Positions 8,283 through 14,556 of a DNA stretch of 64,000 nucleotides are shown here, piece after piece (position 1 is the first letter of the stretch; every line of letters starts with the position of its first letter). A model generated the notes under the pieces. It was not told the DNA's origin. It was given only the letters and a program-made list of their open reading frames with translations, and searched no databases. The DNA is from Methylohalomonas lacus. GTDB lineage: Bacteria; Pseudomonadota; Gammaproteobacteria; Methylohalomonadales; Methylohalomonadaceae. Made by a program: the position numbers and the translations under genes. The DNA is taken from the NCBI RefSeq assembly GCF_024808875.1, contig NZ_JANUCT010000001.1:1-64000 (forward strand), written 5' to 3'.

Positions 8283-9335
8283 ATGATTCAATCGGTAAAA
8301 GGCAATGGTCGCGGGCAACCCGGACCACCCGATCTGTTCGAGTTGATGAAAAAATTCACGCGCCGACTGCCGTCCGGCAAGGGCCTCAGTAGCGGCATCG
8401 GTGTTGTCATTCTCATCCTGCTGGTCTGGGCTGGCCTGACCTGCTTTTACACGGTTCAGCCCGAAGAGCGGGCGGTGGTCAAGCGCTTCGGTGCCGTGAT
8501 CGGTATTACCGATCCTGGCCTGCACTTCAAGATCCCGTTCGGCGTGGATCAGGTGCAACTGGTCGCCACTGAACGCGTATTGAAGCAGGAATTCGGTTTC
8601 CGTACCCAGGGCACGCACAGCAGTGGTCGTACGAACTACAGCGAGCAGGCCTTCGAGGACGAGTCGCTCATGCTGACAGGCGATCTCAACATGATCGACG
8701 TGGAATGGGTCGTGCAGTACCGCATCGCCGATCCGATCAAGTTCCTCTATGAAACGCGCGAACCGACCCGAACTCTGCGCGACATCGCGGAATCCGTCAT
8801 GCGCCGCATCGTCGGCAACATGCTCGGCTCCGAGGTGCTGACCATCGGTCGGGTGGAAATCCAGAAGCAGGCGACCACCGAAATCCAGGAAATCCTCAGC
8901 GGCTACGACACTGGCATCCACATCAATACGGTGGAGATGCAGGATGTGGTCCCGCCGCCGGCCGTACAGCCCGCCTTCAACGAAGTCAACGAAGCCCGCC
9001 AGGAACGCGAGCGTATGATTAATGAGGCCCAGAAACAGGTAAACCAGAGAATCCCCAACGCTGAGGGTACCGCTCTGCGAACCGTTGCCGAAGCCGAAGG
9101 CTATGCGACGGAGCGTGTCAATCGGGCCGAGGGTGAGAGCACGCGCTTTTCCGCCGTATTACGCGAGTATCGCCAGGTACCGGAAGTGACGCGTACGCGG
9201 CTCTACCTGGAAACGCTTAACGATATCCTGCCCAACATAGGCCAGGTCCTGGTTGTTCAAGACGGACAGGTCGGGCCATTGCCTTTGCTGGATGTGAACC
9301 GTCAAGGTCGCCAGGCCATTGGAGGTGACCAATGA
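8283..9335 (+). CDS. HflK-like SPFH-domain membrane protein
   Basis: A 350-residue band-7 (SPFH) protein with one N-terminal transmembrane helix (about residues 39-58) preceded by the PPDLFELMKKF segment typical of HflK. Next come YTVQPEERAVVKRFG at the start of the SPFH domain and a charged coiled-coil region (EARQERERMINEAQKQVNQ). In Escherichia coli, HflK and HflC form a cage around the FtsH protease and modulate turnover of membrane proteins. The start has GAGGGGGCAGGC upstream, a strong ribosome binding site. It overlaps the next gene by four bases (ATGA), showing translational coupling. It lies away from the usual hfq-hflX-hflK-hflC locus and between two nrdJ-tail copies, so it is probably an accessory paralogue rather than the housekeeping pair. 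Confidence 0.88.
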   Translation: MIQSVKGNGRGQPGPPDLFELMKKFTRRLPSGKGLSSGIGVVILILLVWAGLTCFYTVQPEERAVVKRFGAVIGITDPGLHFKIPFGVDQVQLVATERVLKQEFGFRTQGTHSSGRTNYSEQAFEDESLMLTGDLNMIDVEWVVQYRIADPIKFLYETREPTRTLRDIAESVMRRIVGNMLGSEVLTIGRVEIQKQATTEIQEILSGYDTGIHINTVEMQDVVPPPAVQPAFNEVNEARQERERMINEAQKQVNQRIPNAEGTALRTVAEAEGYATERVNRAEGESTRFSAVLREYRQVPEVTRTRLYLETLNDILPNIGQVLVVQDGQVGPLPLLDVNRQGRQAIGGDQ

Positions 9336-10273
9336 AAACGACATTGCTTGCCATCATAGTGGCCATTGCCGCCATTCTCGGCTCTACCATGCTCTATACC
9401 GTGGATGAAGCCAAACAGGCCATCGTCGTTCAATTCGGCGAACCCATCGGCGATGTCATCAATGAACCGGGCCTCAAGGTCAAGTTGCCCTGGCAGGACG
9501 TGCGCTATTTCGACAAGCGCCTGCTGGTCTGGGATGGCGACGTCACGCAGATTCCTACCCTGGGGCGTGAGTTCATACTCGTCGACACCACCGCGCGCTG
9601 GCAGATCACCGACCCGCTGCTGTTTCTCACCAGCGTGCGTGACGAAGCCGGTGCGCGTACGCGCCTGGATGACATCATCGACTCGGTCGTCCGCGACATG
9701 GTTTCCTCCACCGAACTCGAGGAAATCGTCCGTTCACAGGACTGGGAAGTCGACATGGATAACCTGGATGATCCGGCACTGGCCGAGCGCAGCGACGTCA
9801 ACCTGGAAGAACAGCCGAAGCTGGGTCGTGAACTGCTGGAGCGCGAAATCCTGGAGCGGGCACGACAGTCCATGCCCGACCTCGGCATCAAGCTCGACGA
9901 CGTGCGGATCAAGCGCGTGAACTATATCCAGTCTGTCAGAAAACAGGTGGAAAGCCGCATGATTGCCGAGCGCCAGTCCATCGCCGAGCGCTTCCGCTCT
10001 GAAGGCCGTGGTCGCAGCCAGGAAATCCTCGGCAACATGGAACGCGATCTCCGCCGCATCCAGTCCGAAGCGGCCAAAACGGCCGAAGAAATCCGTGGTG
10101 AGGCCGACGCCGAAGCCACGCGGATCTACGGTCAGGCCTTCGGTGCCGATCCGGAGTTCTACGCCTTCTTCCGCACCCTGGAAAGCTACCGCGCCCTGGG
10201 CGAGAACAGCACCCTTATGCTGCGCTCGGACTCGGACTTTTTCCGTTATCTGGAAGAATCCCAGCGCCAGTAA
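9332..10273 (+). CDS. HflC-like SPFH-domain membrane protein
   Basis: A 313-residue partner of the upstream HflK-like protein. It has one N-terminal transmembrane helix (about residues 5-22), then YTVDEAKQAIVVQFG opening the SPFH domain, PGLKVKLPWQDVRYFDKR, and a C-terminal charged helix rich in Glu and Arg (residues 205-260). Compared with canonical HflC it has an extra acidic stretch around residues 135-165 (QDWEVDMDNLDDPALAERSD). The start overlaps the stop of the preceding gene in ATGA. A strong terminator follows immediately. The pair presumably forms a membrane-anchored complex; whether FtsH is its partner here cannot be read from sequence. Confidence 0.87.
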   Translation: MKTTLLAIIVAIAAILGSTMLYTVDEAKQAIVVQFGEPIGDVINEPGLKVKLPWQDVRYFDKRLLVWDGDVTQIPTLGREFILVDTTARWQITDPLLFLTSVRDEAGARTRLDDIIDSVVRDMVSSTELEEIVRSQDWEVDMDNLDDPALAERSDVNLEEQPKLGRELLEREILERARQSMPDLGIKLDDVRIKRVNYIQSVRKQVESRMIAERQSIAERFRSEGRGRSQEILGNMERDLRRIQSEAAKTAEEIRGEADAEATRIYGQAFGADPEFYAFFRTLESYRALGENSTLMLRSDSDFFRYLEESQRQ

Positions 10274-10284
10274 ACAGGACCGCG

Positions 10285-10323
10285 ACCCGCCGTGCCACAA
10301 AGCCTGGCATGGCGGGTTTCTTT
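10285..10323 (+). terminator. Rho-independent terminator after the hflK/hflC-like pair
   Basis: A 13-bp stem with one G-T pair (ACCCGCCGTGCCA/TGGCATGGCGGGT), a 7-base loop and a following TTTCTTT tract, 12 bases after the hflC-like stop codon. Confidence 0.85.
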
Positions 10324-10356
10324 GAAAAGCCGGGATACCCTGCCAATTTAGTCACT

Positions 10357-10714
10357 CCGGCGCCAAGCTGCGCCAGCTGCTCAGCTACGCCGAACCGCAG
10401 GGCGATTTCCTCGCCTGGGTGCCCGGTGCCGATCGCCAGGCCAGCTACCCGTCGACGGTGGCCTATATCGCCCGACTGGTGATCCACCGCTACGCCATGC
10501 TCGGCATCCTCGACGAGGAAGGCTATCCGATGGACGCCATGGGCGTGCTCGCCTACAGCCAGGACCATGACAACGTCGTGCCGCTACGCAACGCCGGCGC
10601 CCAGGAAGTCATGCCCGGCCGCGGCTGCACCGAATGCGGCAACTACGCCGTCATCAAAAAGGACGGCTGTGACTTCTGCACCGCCTGTGGTGCTATGGGG
10701 GGATGTGGCTAACG
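10357..10714 (+). pseudogene. Duplicate of the nrdJ 3' end (truncated, 358 bp)
   Basis: This repeats 5847-6204 with an offset of 4510. The first 331 bases are identical. The last 27 carry three differences (C to T, T to G, G to A relative to 6178, 6190 and 6193), all synonymous, so the final residues CTACGAMGGCG and the stop are preserved. An internal ATG would allow a 97-residue peptide from 10419, but it lacks a ribosome binding site and the whole RNR catalytic core. It starts 33 bases after the hflC-like terminator, and its stop codon lies inside an attC-like core. Confidence 0.93.
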
Positions 10715-10774
10715 CTTTGCTCTGGAAAAACCGAGGCGCAGCGCAGGTTTGTCTCTAGCAGCATTTTGTTATGC
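10707..10774 (-). repeat. attC-like integron recombination site f
   Basis: Read on the minus strand, the site opens with an R''-like core GCATAAC (10768-10774) and closes with an R' core GTTAGCC (10707-10713), with imperfectly paired arms between. The R' core overlaps the stop codon of the duplicated nrdJ tail, so the array's distal end is fused to nrdJ sequence. The R'' core matches that of site b. Weaker than sites d and e because the inner arms pair imperfectly. Confidence 0.6.
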
Positions 10775-10777
10775 ACG

Positions 10778-10806
10778 AATTAAATTACTCCGACCCCTTT
10801 TATTCT
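10778..10806 (+). repeat. RAYT-associated repeat, isolated copy
   Basis: Contains TTAAATTACTCCGACCCC, nearly the same as the inverted repeats that flank the RAYT transposase at 12361-12385 and 13139-13165. It lies between attC-like sites e and f, in a mini-interval with no gene. Confidence 0.75.
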
Positions 10807-10847
10807 TTTGGTATTGCCATAACTCCACCTTCCCTGTTTCCGATGAC

Positions 10848-10958
10848 GCTCAACGTTCAGTTGAGCGGCGCGTTACAGCGGGCTTGTCGGAAGTGAAAAT
10901 GCGAAGCCGCTAGAGGAAGGCCCGCTGTAATGCGTCCGCCTCGAACCGATGGTTAGAT
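10848..10958 (-). repeat. attC integron recombination site e
   Basis: Read on the minus strand, it begins with ATCTAAC (10952-10958) and ends with GTTGAGC (10848-10854), both exact fits to the RYYYAAC and GTTRRRY cores. Between them is a long hairpin with arms GCGTTACAGCGGGC and GCCCGCTGTAATGC. It directly follows the stop codon of the HNH gene, as expected for a gene cassette. At 111 bp it is within the normal attC size range. Confidence 0.88.
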
Positions 10959-10962
10959 TTCA

Positions 10963-11403
10963 CTATTTCGGCCTCCGCGCAACGATTTTATCTATGTCAC
11001 CTGCCGTGATCTTGTTGAACATAAATTTATGGCCATCCAACGAACTGTGGCATAGAGCGCATAGTGCACTCAAATTCGATTCATAGTTGTTCTTGGGATT
11101 TCTATCGTGGTGATGCACATGCAGAAGTTCTCGGCAGTCTTTCAAGTCTGCCTTACACCTCTGGCATCGGTATCCATTCTTCTCCCGGAAATTCGATGAT
11201 ATCGAAAATGACCATTCAAGTGTATAGGGCCCTTCGTCAGTTTCCGTACCTTGTACGAACGCTGCGTGTTCTGGATCGGGCCGCGAACCTTGGCCCAGAC
11301 GATATGGATCGGTGAGTTCGGGATCGTGGAACTCTTCGGACCAATCGCTTCCATCCCAGTCGTCTTGCGAATACTCATCGGATTGACGTCTGCGGGGAGG
11401 CAT
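10963..11403 (-). CDS. HNH endonuclease domain protein (integron cassette)
   Basis: A 146-residue protein. The N-terminal 65 residues are acidic and low in complexity. The C-terminal half is an HNH nuclease: a CQRCKAD zinc knuckle, then LLHVHHHDRNPKNNYESNL with the catalytic His pair and Asn, then CALCHSSLDGHKF as second knuckle. Such domains cut DNA, and many small HNH proteins act in restriction, mobile elements or DNA repair; the target cannot be inferred here. The gene starts eight bases after the R' core of site d and stops five bases before the R'' core of site e, the compact arrangement of a cassette. No Shine-Dalgarno sequence is obvious, which is common for cassette genes. Confidence 0.85.
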   Translation of the reverse strand: MPPRRRQSDEYSQDDWDGSDWSEEFHDPELTDPYRLGQGSRPDPEHAAFVQGTETDEGPYTLEWSFSISSNFREKNGYRCQRCKADLKDCRELLHVHHHDRNPKNNYESNLSALCALCHSSLDGHKFMFNKITAGDIDKIVARRPK

Positions 11404-11409
11404 CGGGAA

Positions 11410-11484
11410 ATCTAACGCCCGCCATAAACGGCGCGAGGAACGAGCGCCCGGCGGCAGAGAGCGAATTTGATGGCTTTGTTAGCT
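11410..11484 (-). repeat. attC integron recombination site d
   Basis: On the minus strand the R''-like core AGCTAAC (11478-11484) and R' core GTTAGAT (11410-11416) enclose 61 bases. Arms GCCATCAAATTCGC and the reverse side pair imperfectly, with a central GCGCTCGTTCCTCGCGCC-type stem. Its inner sequence is nearly the same as that of site a at 14479-14556, showing both belong to one array. Confidence 0.88.
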
Positions 11485-11694
11485 GACTTCCGCGCTACAC
11501 GCCGGACACTTAGGTTTTGTTGCACGCACTGCCTCCGAGTAGCTCATTTGAACTGGTTTCTCTACTTGTTTTGAAATGCAATCAAGGTTGTTGAAGGTCC
11601 AAATCCCATAGGAGGAATAAGGGTTGTCTTCTTCTCGGTAATAAGCGGATGCGATATAACCGCATGAACACGTAATCTCTTTTATTTCTGCTAC
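11479..11694 (-). CDS. Possible small Cys-rich zinc-ribbon protein (cassette ORF without a normal start)
   Basis: An open frame of 71 codons ends with TAA inside the R'' core of site d, as cassette genes often do. It encodes CSCGYIASAYYREEDN near the N terminus and CPACSAEVS at the C terminus, a CxC...CxxC pattern that could bind zinc. Just upstream in frame is a TAG stop, and the first codon after a possible ribosome binding site (AAAGG) is GTA, not a start codon; the first in-frame ATG leaves only 22 residues. Either the start has mutated, a rare start is used, or it is a decayed gene. The upstream lipoprotein gene ends only 12 bases away, so the two form one cassette. Confidence 0.45.
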   Translation of the reverse strand, partial: VAEIKEITCSCGYIASAYYREEDNPYSSYGIWTFNNLDCISKQVEKPVQMSYSEAVRATKPKCPACSAEVS

Positions 11695-11706
11695 GGAAAG
11701 CTACCT

Positions 11707-12045
11707 TTAACGATGCTCGATAATAATATCGCTATCTCTCCGTTCATCAGCACGGATGAAAGCAGGATGATCTTCATCAAGACAGCGAAACTCAAGAACC
11801 GTTTCACCTGCTTCATTGAACCACCGGTCATTTGTCATGCTGGATTTCAATAAACGCTTACCTTGAGACATGCAGAACTCTCCAGCCTCTTTATAAGCCA
11901 TAGTTGTTGATTTTGTGGTTCCGCCACAAGCTGGACAGGCTACCGTGCTAATCATGTATGAATCTGGCCCGGTAGGGACAATGTCGCCAGTCATGGTGCA
12001 AGACACAACTAAGCCAGCAATTGGCAACAAAAATAATTTCTTCAC
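11707..12045 (-). CDS. Small lipoprotein (integron cassette)
   Basis: About 112 residues with a lipoprotein signal: VKKLFLLPIAGLVVSC, where the lipobox is VVSC. Downstream lie a CPACGG motif and conserved-looking Cys residues. The start is the GTG at 12045 with AAAGGAGAAAAT upstream; the frame is open to an ATG at 12117, but that codon lies inside attC site c and the signal peptide would then be internal. The cassette boundary (R' core GTTGTAC, 12059-12065) falls just before the ribosome binding site, so the cassette brings its own translation signal. I do not recognise the family; an outer-membrane or periplasmic location is inferred from the lipobox. Confidence 0.75.
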   Translation of the reverse strand: MKKLFLLPIAGLVVSCTMTGDIVPTGPDSYMISTVACPACGGTTKSTTMAYKEAGEFCMSQGKRLLKSSMTNDRWFNEAGETVLEFRCLDEDHPAFIRADERRDSDIIIEHR

Positions 12046-12058
12046 ATTTTCTCCTTTT

Positions 12059-12125
12059 GTACAACTAGCGTTTTCATTAACCGGCGCCGACTTTGCCGGC
12101 GTCCGAATTGCATGCATAGTTAGCC
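12059..12125 (-). repeat. attC-like integron recombination site c
   Basis: Minus strand: GGCTAAC (12119-12125) opens and GTTGTAC (12059-12065) closes a 67-bp site whose inner stem is GACGCCGGC/GTCGGCGCC-like. The cores fit RYYYAAC/GTTRRRY loosely. Position directly upstream of the lipoprotein ribosome binding site supports it. Confidence 0.7.
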
Positions 12126-12235
12126 GTCATTTAGCTCATCCTTTTACGCAGATTTGAGATGTTAGGGAATCCACGAATGGGTACAGAGTCTATGTTAATA
12201 AAACAATTTGCAACAGGCGAAATAATTGCAAGAAG

Positions 12236-12360
12236 TGAACCGCCCCGGTTGTCCCGGAGACTGATTTGTGTGAGTCAGGCGGAAATGGCCTGACGGTTCA
12301 GGGTTTCATGGTACTGCTGTTCCAGTTCGACCGGTGGCCGGTAACCATTCGGTTCCAGGA
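12236..12360 (-). mobile_element. IS3-family insertion sequence remnant (3' end of orfB)
   Basis: Reading the minus strand, bases 12357-12275 encode EPNGYRPPVELEQQYHE followed by TLNRQAISA and a stop. This is the typical C terminus of IS3-family OrfB integrases (the YRPPxEFE motif). Beyond the stop, the element seems to end at TGAACCGCCCCGG (12236), resembling an IS3-type terminal inverted repeat. The remainder of the transposase is absent; the fragment is cut off exactly where the RAYT repeat begins, so the RAYT element or a deletion truncated it. Confidence 0.8.
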
Positions 12361-12385
12361 ATTAAGGGGTCGGAGTGATTTAATT
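12361..12385 (+). repeat. RAYT-flanking inverted repeat, left
   Basis: AAGGGGTCGGAGTGATTTAA, the inverted partner of the copy at 13139-13165. The pair brackets the transposase gene and probably marks the element's ends or its recognition sites. Confidence 0.85.
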
Positions 12386-12441
12386 TTCATCAGTTATTCG
12401 TTACTCTGACACTTGGCTCCATACACGGCAAAGGAACTGCC

Positions 12442-13143
12442 ATGCCCCGTAAGCCACGGATGTATCTACCCCATATTCCGGTCCATCTGGTCCAGCGTGG
12501 GAACAATCGGAACGCCTGCTTCTTCGCCGAGGACGATTATCACTTCTATCTCGACTGCCTCGGCCGGGGCCTGCGCCGCTATGGCGTCCAACTGCATGCC
12601 TATGTGCTGATGACCAACCATGTTCATCTCCTGCTCACACCCCAGGATGAAACAGGGATTTCGCGTCTAATGCAATACCTCGGTCGTCAGTATGTTGGCT
12701 ATATTAACAAGACCTACCGACGTAGCGTCACCCTCTGGGAGGGTCGCCACAAGGCCAGTCTGGTGCAGGCGGACAATTATCTGCTCACCTGCATGCGCTA
12801 TATAGAATTGAACCCGGTCACAGCGGGCATGGTGGAAAGACCGGAGCAGTATCCATGGACTTCTTATCACCACAATGCCTGGGGCAAAACGGATAATCTC
12901 ATCAGTCAACAATTGGTATATCAGGCACTGGGCGCATCATCCACCGAGCGCCAGCTCGCTTACCGAGCGTTATTCCGCAATCAACTTCCAGACACCGACA
13001 TACACGAGTTGCAGGCGTGTCTGACGTATAATTATCCCCTCGGCAATAGCCGGTTTAGGGATGAGATTGAGGCCATGCAAGGACGACCCATCGGCAAGCG
13101 TCAGCGAGGCAGACCGAGCAGTCCATCAACTGGCGAAGATTAA
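12442..13143 (+). CDS. REP-associated tyrosine transposase (RAYT, Y1/HUH family)
   Basis: A 233-residue single-strand DNA transposase related to IS200/IS605 TnpA. It starts MPRKPRMYLPHIPVHLVQRG, a typical RAYT opening. It has the HUH motif as HVHLLLT (about residue 57) and the catalytic Tyr in MRYIELNPVTAGMV (about residue 118), then a basic C terminus with KRQRGRP. RAYTs cut and move REP-like palindromes flanking their own gene. Here the gene is bracketed by inverted copies of a 20-base repeat, with a third copy 1.6 kb to the left. It has an AAAGGAA ribosome binding site and opposes the surrounding leftward cassettes, consistent with insertion into the array. All catalytic residues appear present. 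Confidence 0.93.
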   Translation: MPRKPRMYLPHIPVHLVQRGNNRNACFFAEDDYHFYLDCLGRGLRRYGVQLHAYVLMTNHVHLLLTPQDETGISRLMQYLGRQYVGYINKTYRRSVTLWEGRHKASLVQADNYLLTCMRYIELNPVTAGMVERPEQYPWTSYHHNAWGKTDNLISQQLVYQALGASSTERQLAYRALFRNQLPDTDIHELQACLTYNYPLGNSRFRDEIEAMQGRPIGKRQRGRPSSPSTGED

Positions 13144-13165
13144 ATCACTCCGACCCCTTTTTCCC
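13139..13165 (+). repeat. RAYT-flanking inverted repeat, right
   Basis: TTAAATCACTCCGACCCC followed by a T-run, overlapping the stop codon of the transposase gene. It is the inverted counterpart of 12361-12385 and near-identical to 10778-10806. Confidence 0.85.
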
Positions 13166-13173
13166 CTTTCCTT

Positions 13174-13674
13174 CTATGCCGCGGACAGGTAAGGCTGGAA
13201 CAGTGATTTGAGTTCACGGTTTTCCTCTGCAAACCAGTCTACAAGTGCCTCGATGTTTTCTTCCGCCGTGGAGTACTGGCGATCGTGCGAATTATTCTTC
13301 TCTCCGTCAATTCGATCAACGAGCCTCTGCATCTTCCAGGCGTTCTGAACGAACTGCTTTGCTTTGTCTTCTACGTCAGGCATCTCGAGATGTCCGTGCT
13401 GTTCGATCTCCCACTTGAACGTGTCGATCCGAGCCGCCAGTTTCCGGCTGCGTCTAACCTCTCCCATGTGATACAACGTCCAGTACGTGGAGCAGTAGTG
13501 CGAAAAGTGGTGCATCGCCTGAAACACCTGCAGTCGAAGAGGCCGCCGGCTTTCTCGCGTGGAAATCTCGTTAGCTCGCTTAGCCGCGTTCCGTGCGCCA
13601 CGAGAGTAGATTGTGGAAAGCACCGCGACAAGTAAGGCGGCCAAGGCAATGAAATCGGTTGGCGACAGTGCCAT
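13174..13674 (-). CDS. Membrane-anchored hypothetical protein (integron cassette)
   Basis: About 166 residues: one N-terminal transmembrane helix (FIALAALLVAVLSTIYS) followed by a basic stretch (RGARNAAKRANE) and a soluble, helix-rich domain with several Trp, His and acidic residues. I do not recognise the family. The frame is open to an ATG at 13686, but that codon lies within the R' core of site b (GTTATGCC); the ATG at 13674 is a better start. Its own downstream attC is missing because the RAYT repeat begins nine bases after its stop. Base composition is lower in G+C than the core genes. Confidence 0.65.
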   Translation of the reverse strand: MALSPTDFIALAALLVAVLSTIYSRGARNAAKRANEISTRESRRPLRLQVFQAMHHFSHYCSTYWTLYHMGEVRRSRKLAARIDTFKWEIEQHGHLEMPDVEDKAKQFVQNAWKMQRLVDRIDGEKNNSHDRQYSTAEENIEALVDWFAEENRELKSLFQPYLSAA

Positions 13675-13682
13675 CTTAAGCG

Positions 13683-13755
13683 GCATAACGCCTGTCTTCA
13701 GCCAGCAGCGGCATAGCGTAGCGAAGCCGCTGTCGGCTGCAAGGCATTGTTATGC
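13683..13755 (-). repeat. attC-like integron recombination site b
   Basis: A 73-bp palindrome whose outer arms are GCATAACGCC on the left and GGCATTGTTATGC on the right. Inner arms CAGCAGCGGC and GCCGCTGTCGGCTG form a long stem. The cores GCATAAC/GTTATGC resemble those of Vibrio-type attC sites. It lies six bases after the stop of the DUF2513-like gene. Confidence 0.87.
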
Positions 13756-13761
13756 ATAAAA

Positions 13762-14115
13762 TCACGACAACGCACCCCGGACCACCTGCGAGAGAGCGAT
13801 CTTTAGCGTCTCAATCGTGAGCGCAGACCCGCGCTCTACAACAATACTCTTGGCCTTTTCCCAAATAGTATTGTTCCTGGCCGCATCAAGGAAGTCATGC
13901 CCCGCGGATGTCAAAGAGGTCGCCACCCACTCAGGACCATCATCTGTCGACCAGTTCTGCGCATCGATAAGACCGGCCTCGAACAAAAGCTTAATGTGGT
14001 AGACAACCTCGTGCTTCGATCGATCCGGTATATCTGGAATGACAGGCTCATCAAAGCTTTCCAGCTCTTCTAGCGCAACCAGAATATCCCGAGCGAGCTC
14101 GATATCACGTTTCAT
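13762..14115 (-). CDS. DUF2513-like small protein (integron cassette)
   Basis: 117 residues beginning MKRDIELARDILVALEELES, a typical DUF2513 opening, followed by HEVVYHIKLLFEAGLIDA, which looks like a winged-helix fold, and then LTSAGHDFLDAARNNTIWEK. DUF2513 proteins are common in mobile DNA; many resemble MarR- or YjcQ-like winged helices, but no molecular function is established that I know of. Its start overlaps the end of the upstream lipoprotein gene by four bases, so the two are translationally coupled and share one cassette, ending at attC site b. Confidence 0.75.
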   Translation of the reverse strand: MKRDIELARDILVALEELESFDEPVIPDIPDRSKHEVVYHIKLLFEAGLIDAQNWSTDDGPEWVATSLTSAGHDFLDAARNNTIWEKAKSIVVERGSALTIETLKIALSQVVRGALS

Positions 14116-14462
14116 TCAGCCAGCCTCTCCAATTCTCGGCACGCATTATCGCCTTTGCTTAGCATCAACAGATTTCGAACCACACACATTTCAACCCAGC
14201 CGGAAATGTTGTTTGGCTGCACTGAAGCCTCAAACGCCTCATGATTAACGGAGCCATGATCACTGAACTCATATAACTCAACCCTGTCTCCAGCCCACTC
14301 GCCGCTCCATCCATCATTAGCGCCAACCATCTGAAAAATCTGCTGCTCGTCCTTCTCAAATCCTGCTACCTCCGCGCCATCGATTGACAAATTCTCTGCG
14401 GCTTGCCCGCAACCGAACAGAGCTAACAAGGCCACCAAAACTAGCGGATTCATCCTGCGCAT
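14112..14462 (-). CDS. Small lipoprotein (integron cassette, first gene of a two-gene cassette)
   Basis: 116 residues with a classic lipoprotein signal: MRRMNPLVLVALLALFGCGQ, lipobox LFGC. The mature part is acidic (NLSIDGAEVAGFEKDEQQ), with two later Cys residues. The start at 14462 has AAGGAGG seven bases upstream, and that ribosome binding site begins directly after the GTTATGC core of site a, so the cassette carries its own translation signal. It overlaps the DUF2513-like gene by four bases. The family is not recognised. A two-gene cassette pairing a lipoprotein with a winged-helix-like protein is unusual. Confidence 0.75.
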   Translation of the reverse strand: MRRMNPLVLVALLALFGCGQAAENLSIDGAEVAGFEKDEQQIFQMVGANDGWSGEWAGDRVELYEFSDHGSVNHEAFEASVQPNNISGWVEMCVVRNLLMLSKGDNACRELERLAE

Positions 14463-14478
14463 GGCATTACCTCCTTAT

Positions 14479-14556
14479 GCATAACGCTTCACATAAACGG
14501 CGCGAGGAACGAGCGTCCGGCGACCGTAGGGAGCGAATTTAATGTGATTGTTATAT
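14479..14556 (-). repeat. attC-like integron recombination site a
   Basis: A 78-bp site with outer arms GCATAACGCTTCACAT and ATGTGATTGTTATATGC. The inner sequence ATAAACGGCGCGAGGAACGA is shared almost exactly with site d at 11410-11484. The stop codon of the HEPN-motif gene lies inside its R'' core. Confidence 0.87.

Larger units (their letters stand above)
12126..12441. other. Gene-free interval with IS remnant and RAYT repeat
   Basis: 12126-12235 shows nothing recognisable. The rest is occupied by an IS3-family terminal fragment (12236-12360) and the left RAYT-associated repeat (12361-12385). The attC expected for the membrane-protein cassette at 13174 is missing and was probably lost through these insertions. 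Confidence 0.6.

Noticed and set aside
8283-10273. Housekeeping hflKC locus
   Set aside because: The neighbours (no hfq, hflX, miaA or purA) and the placement between nrdJ tails do not fit; treated as an accessory pair.
10419-10712. Independent 97-residue protein gene in the duplicated nrdJ tail
   Set aside because: The sequence is only the C terminus of NrdJ, with no ribosome binding site before the internal ATG. It is best treated as a truncated copy.
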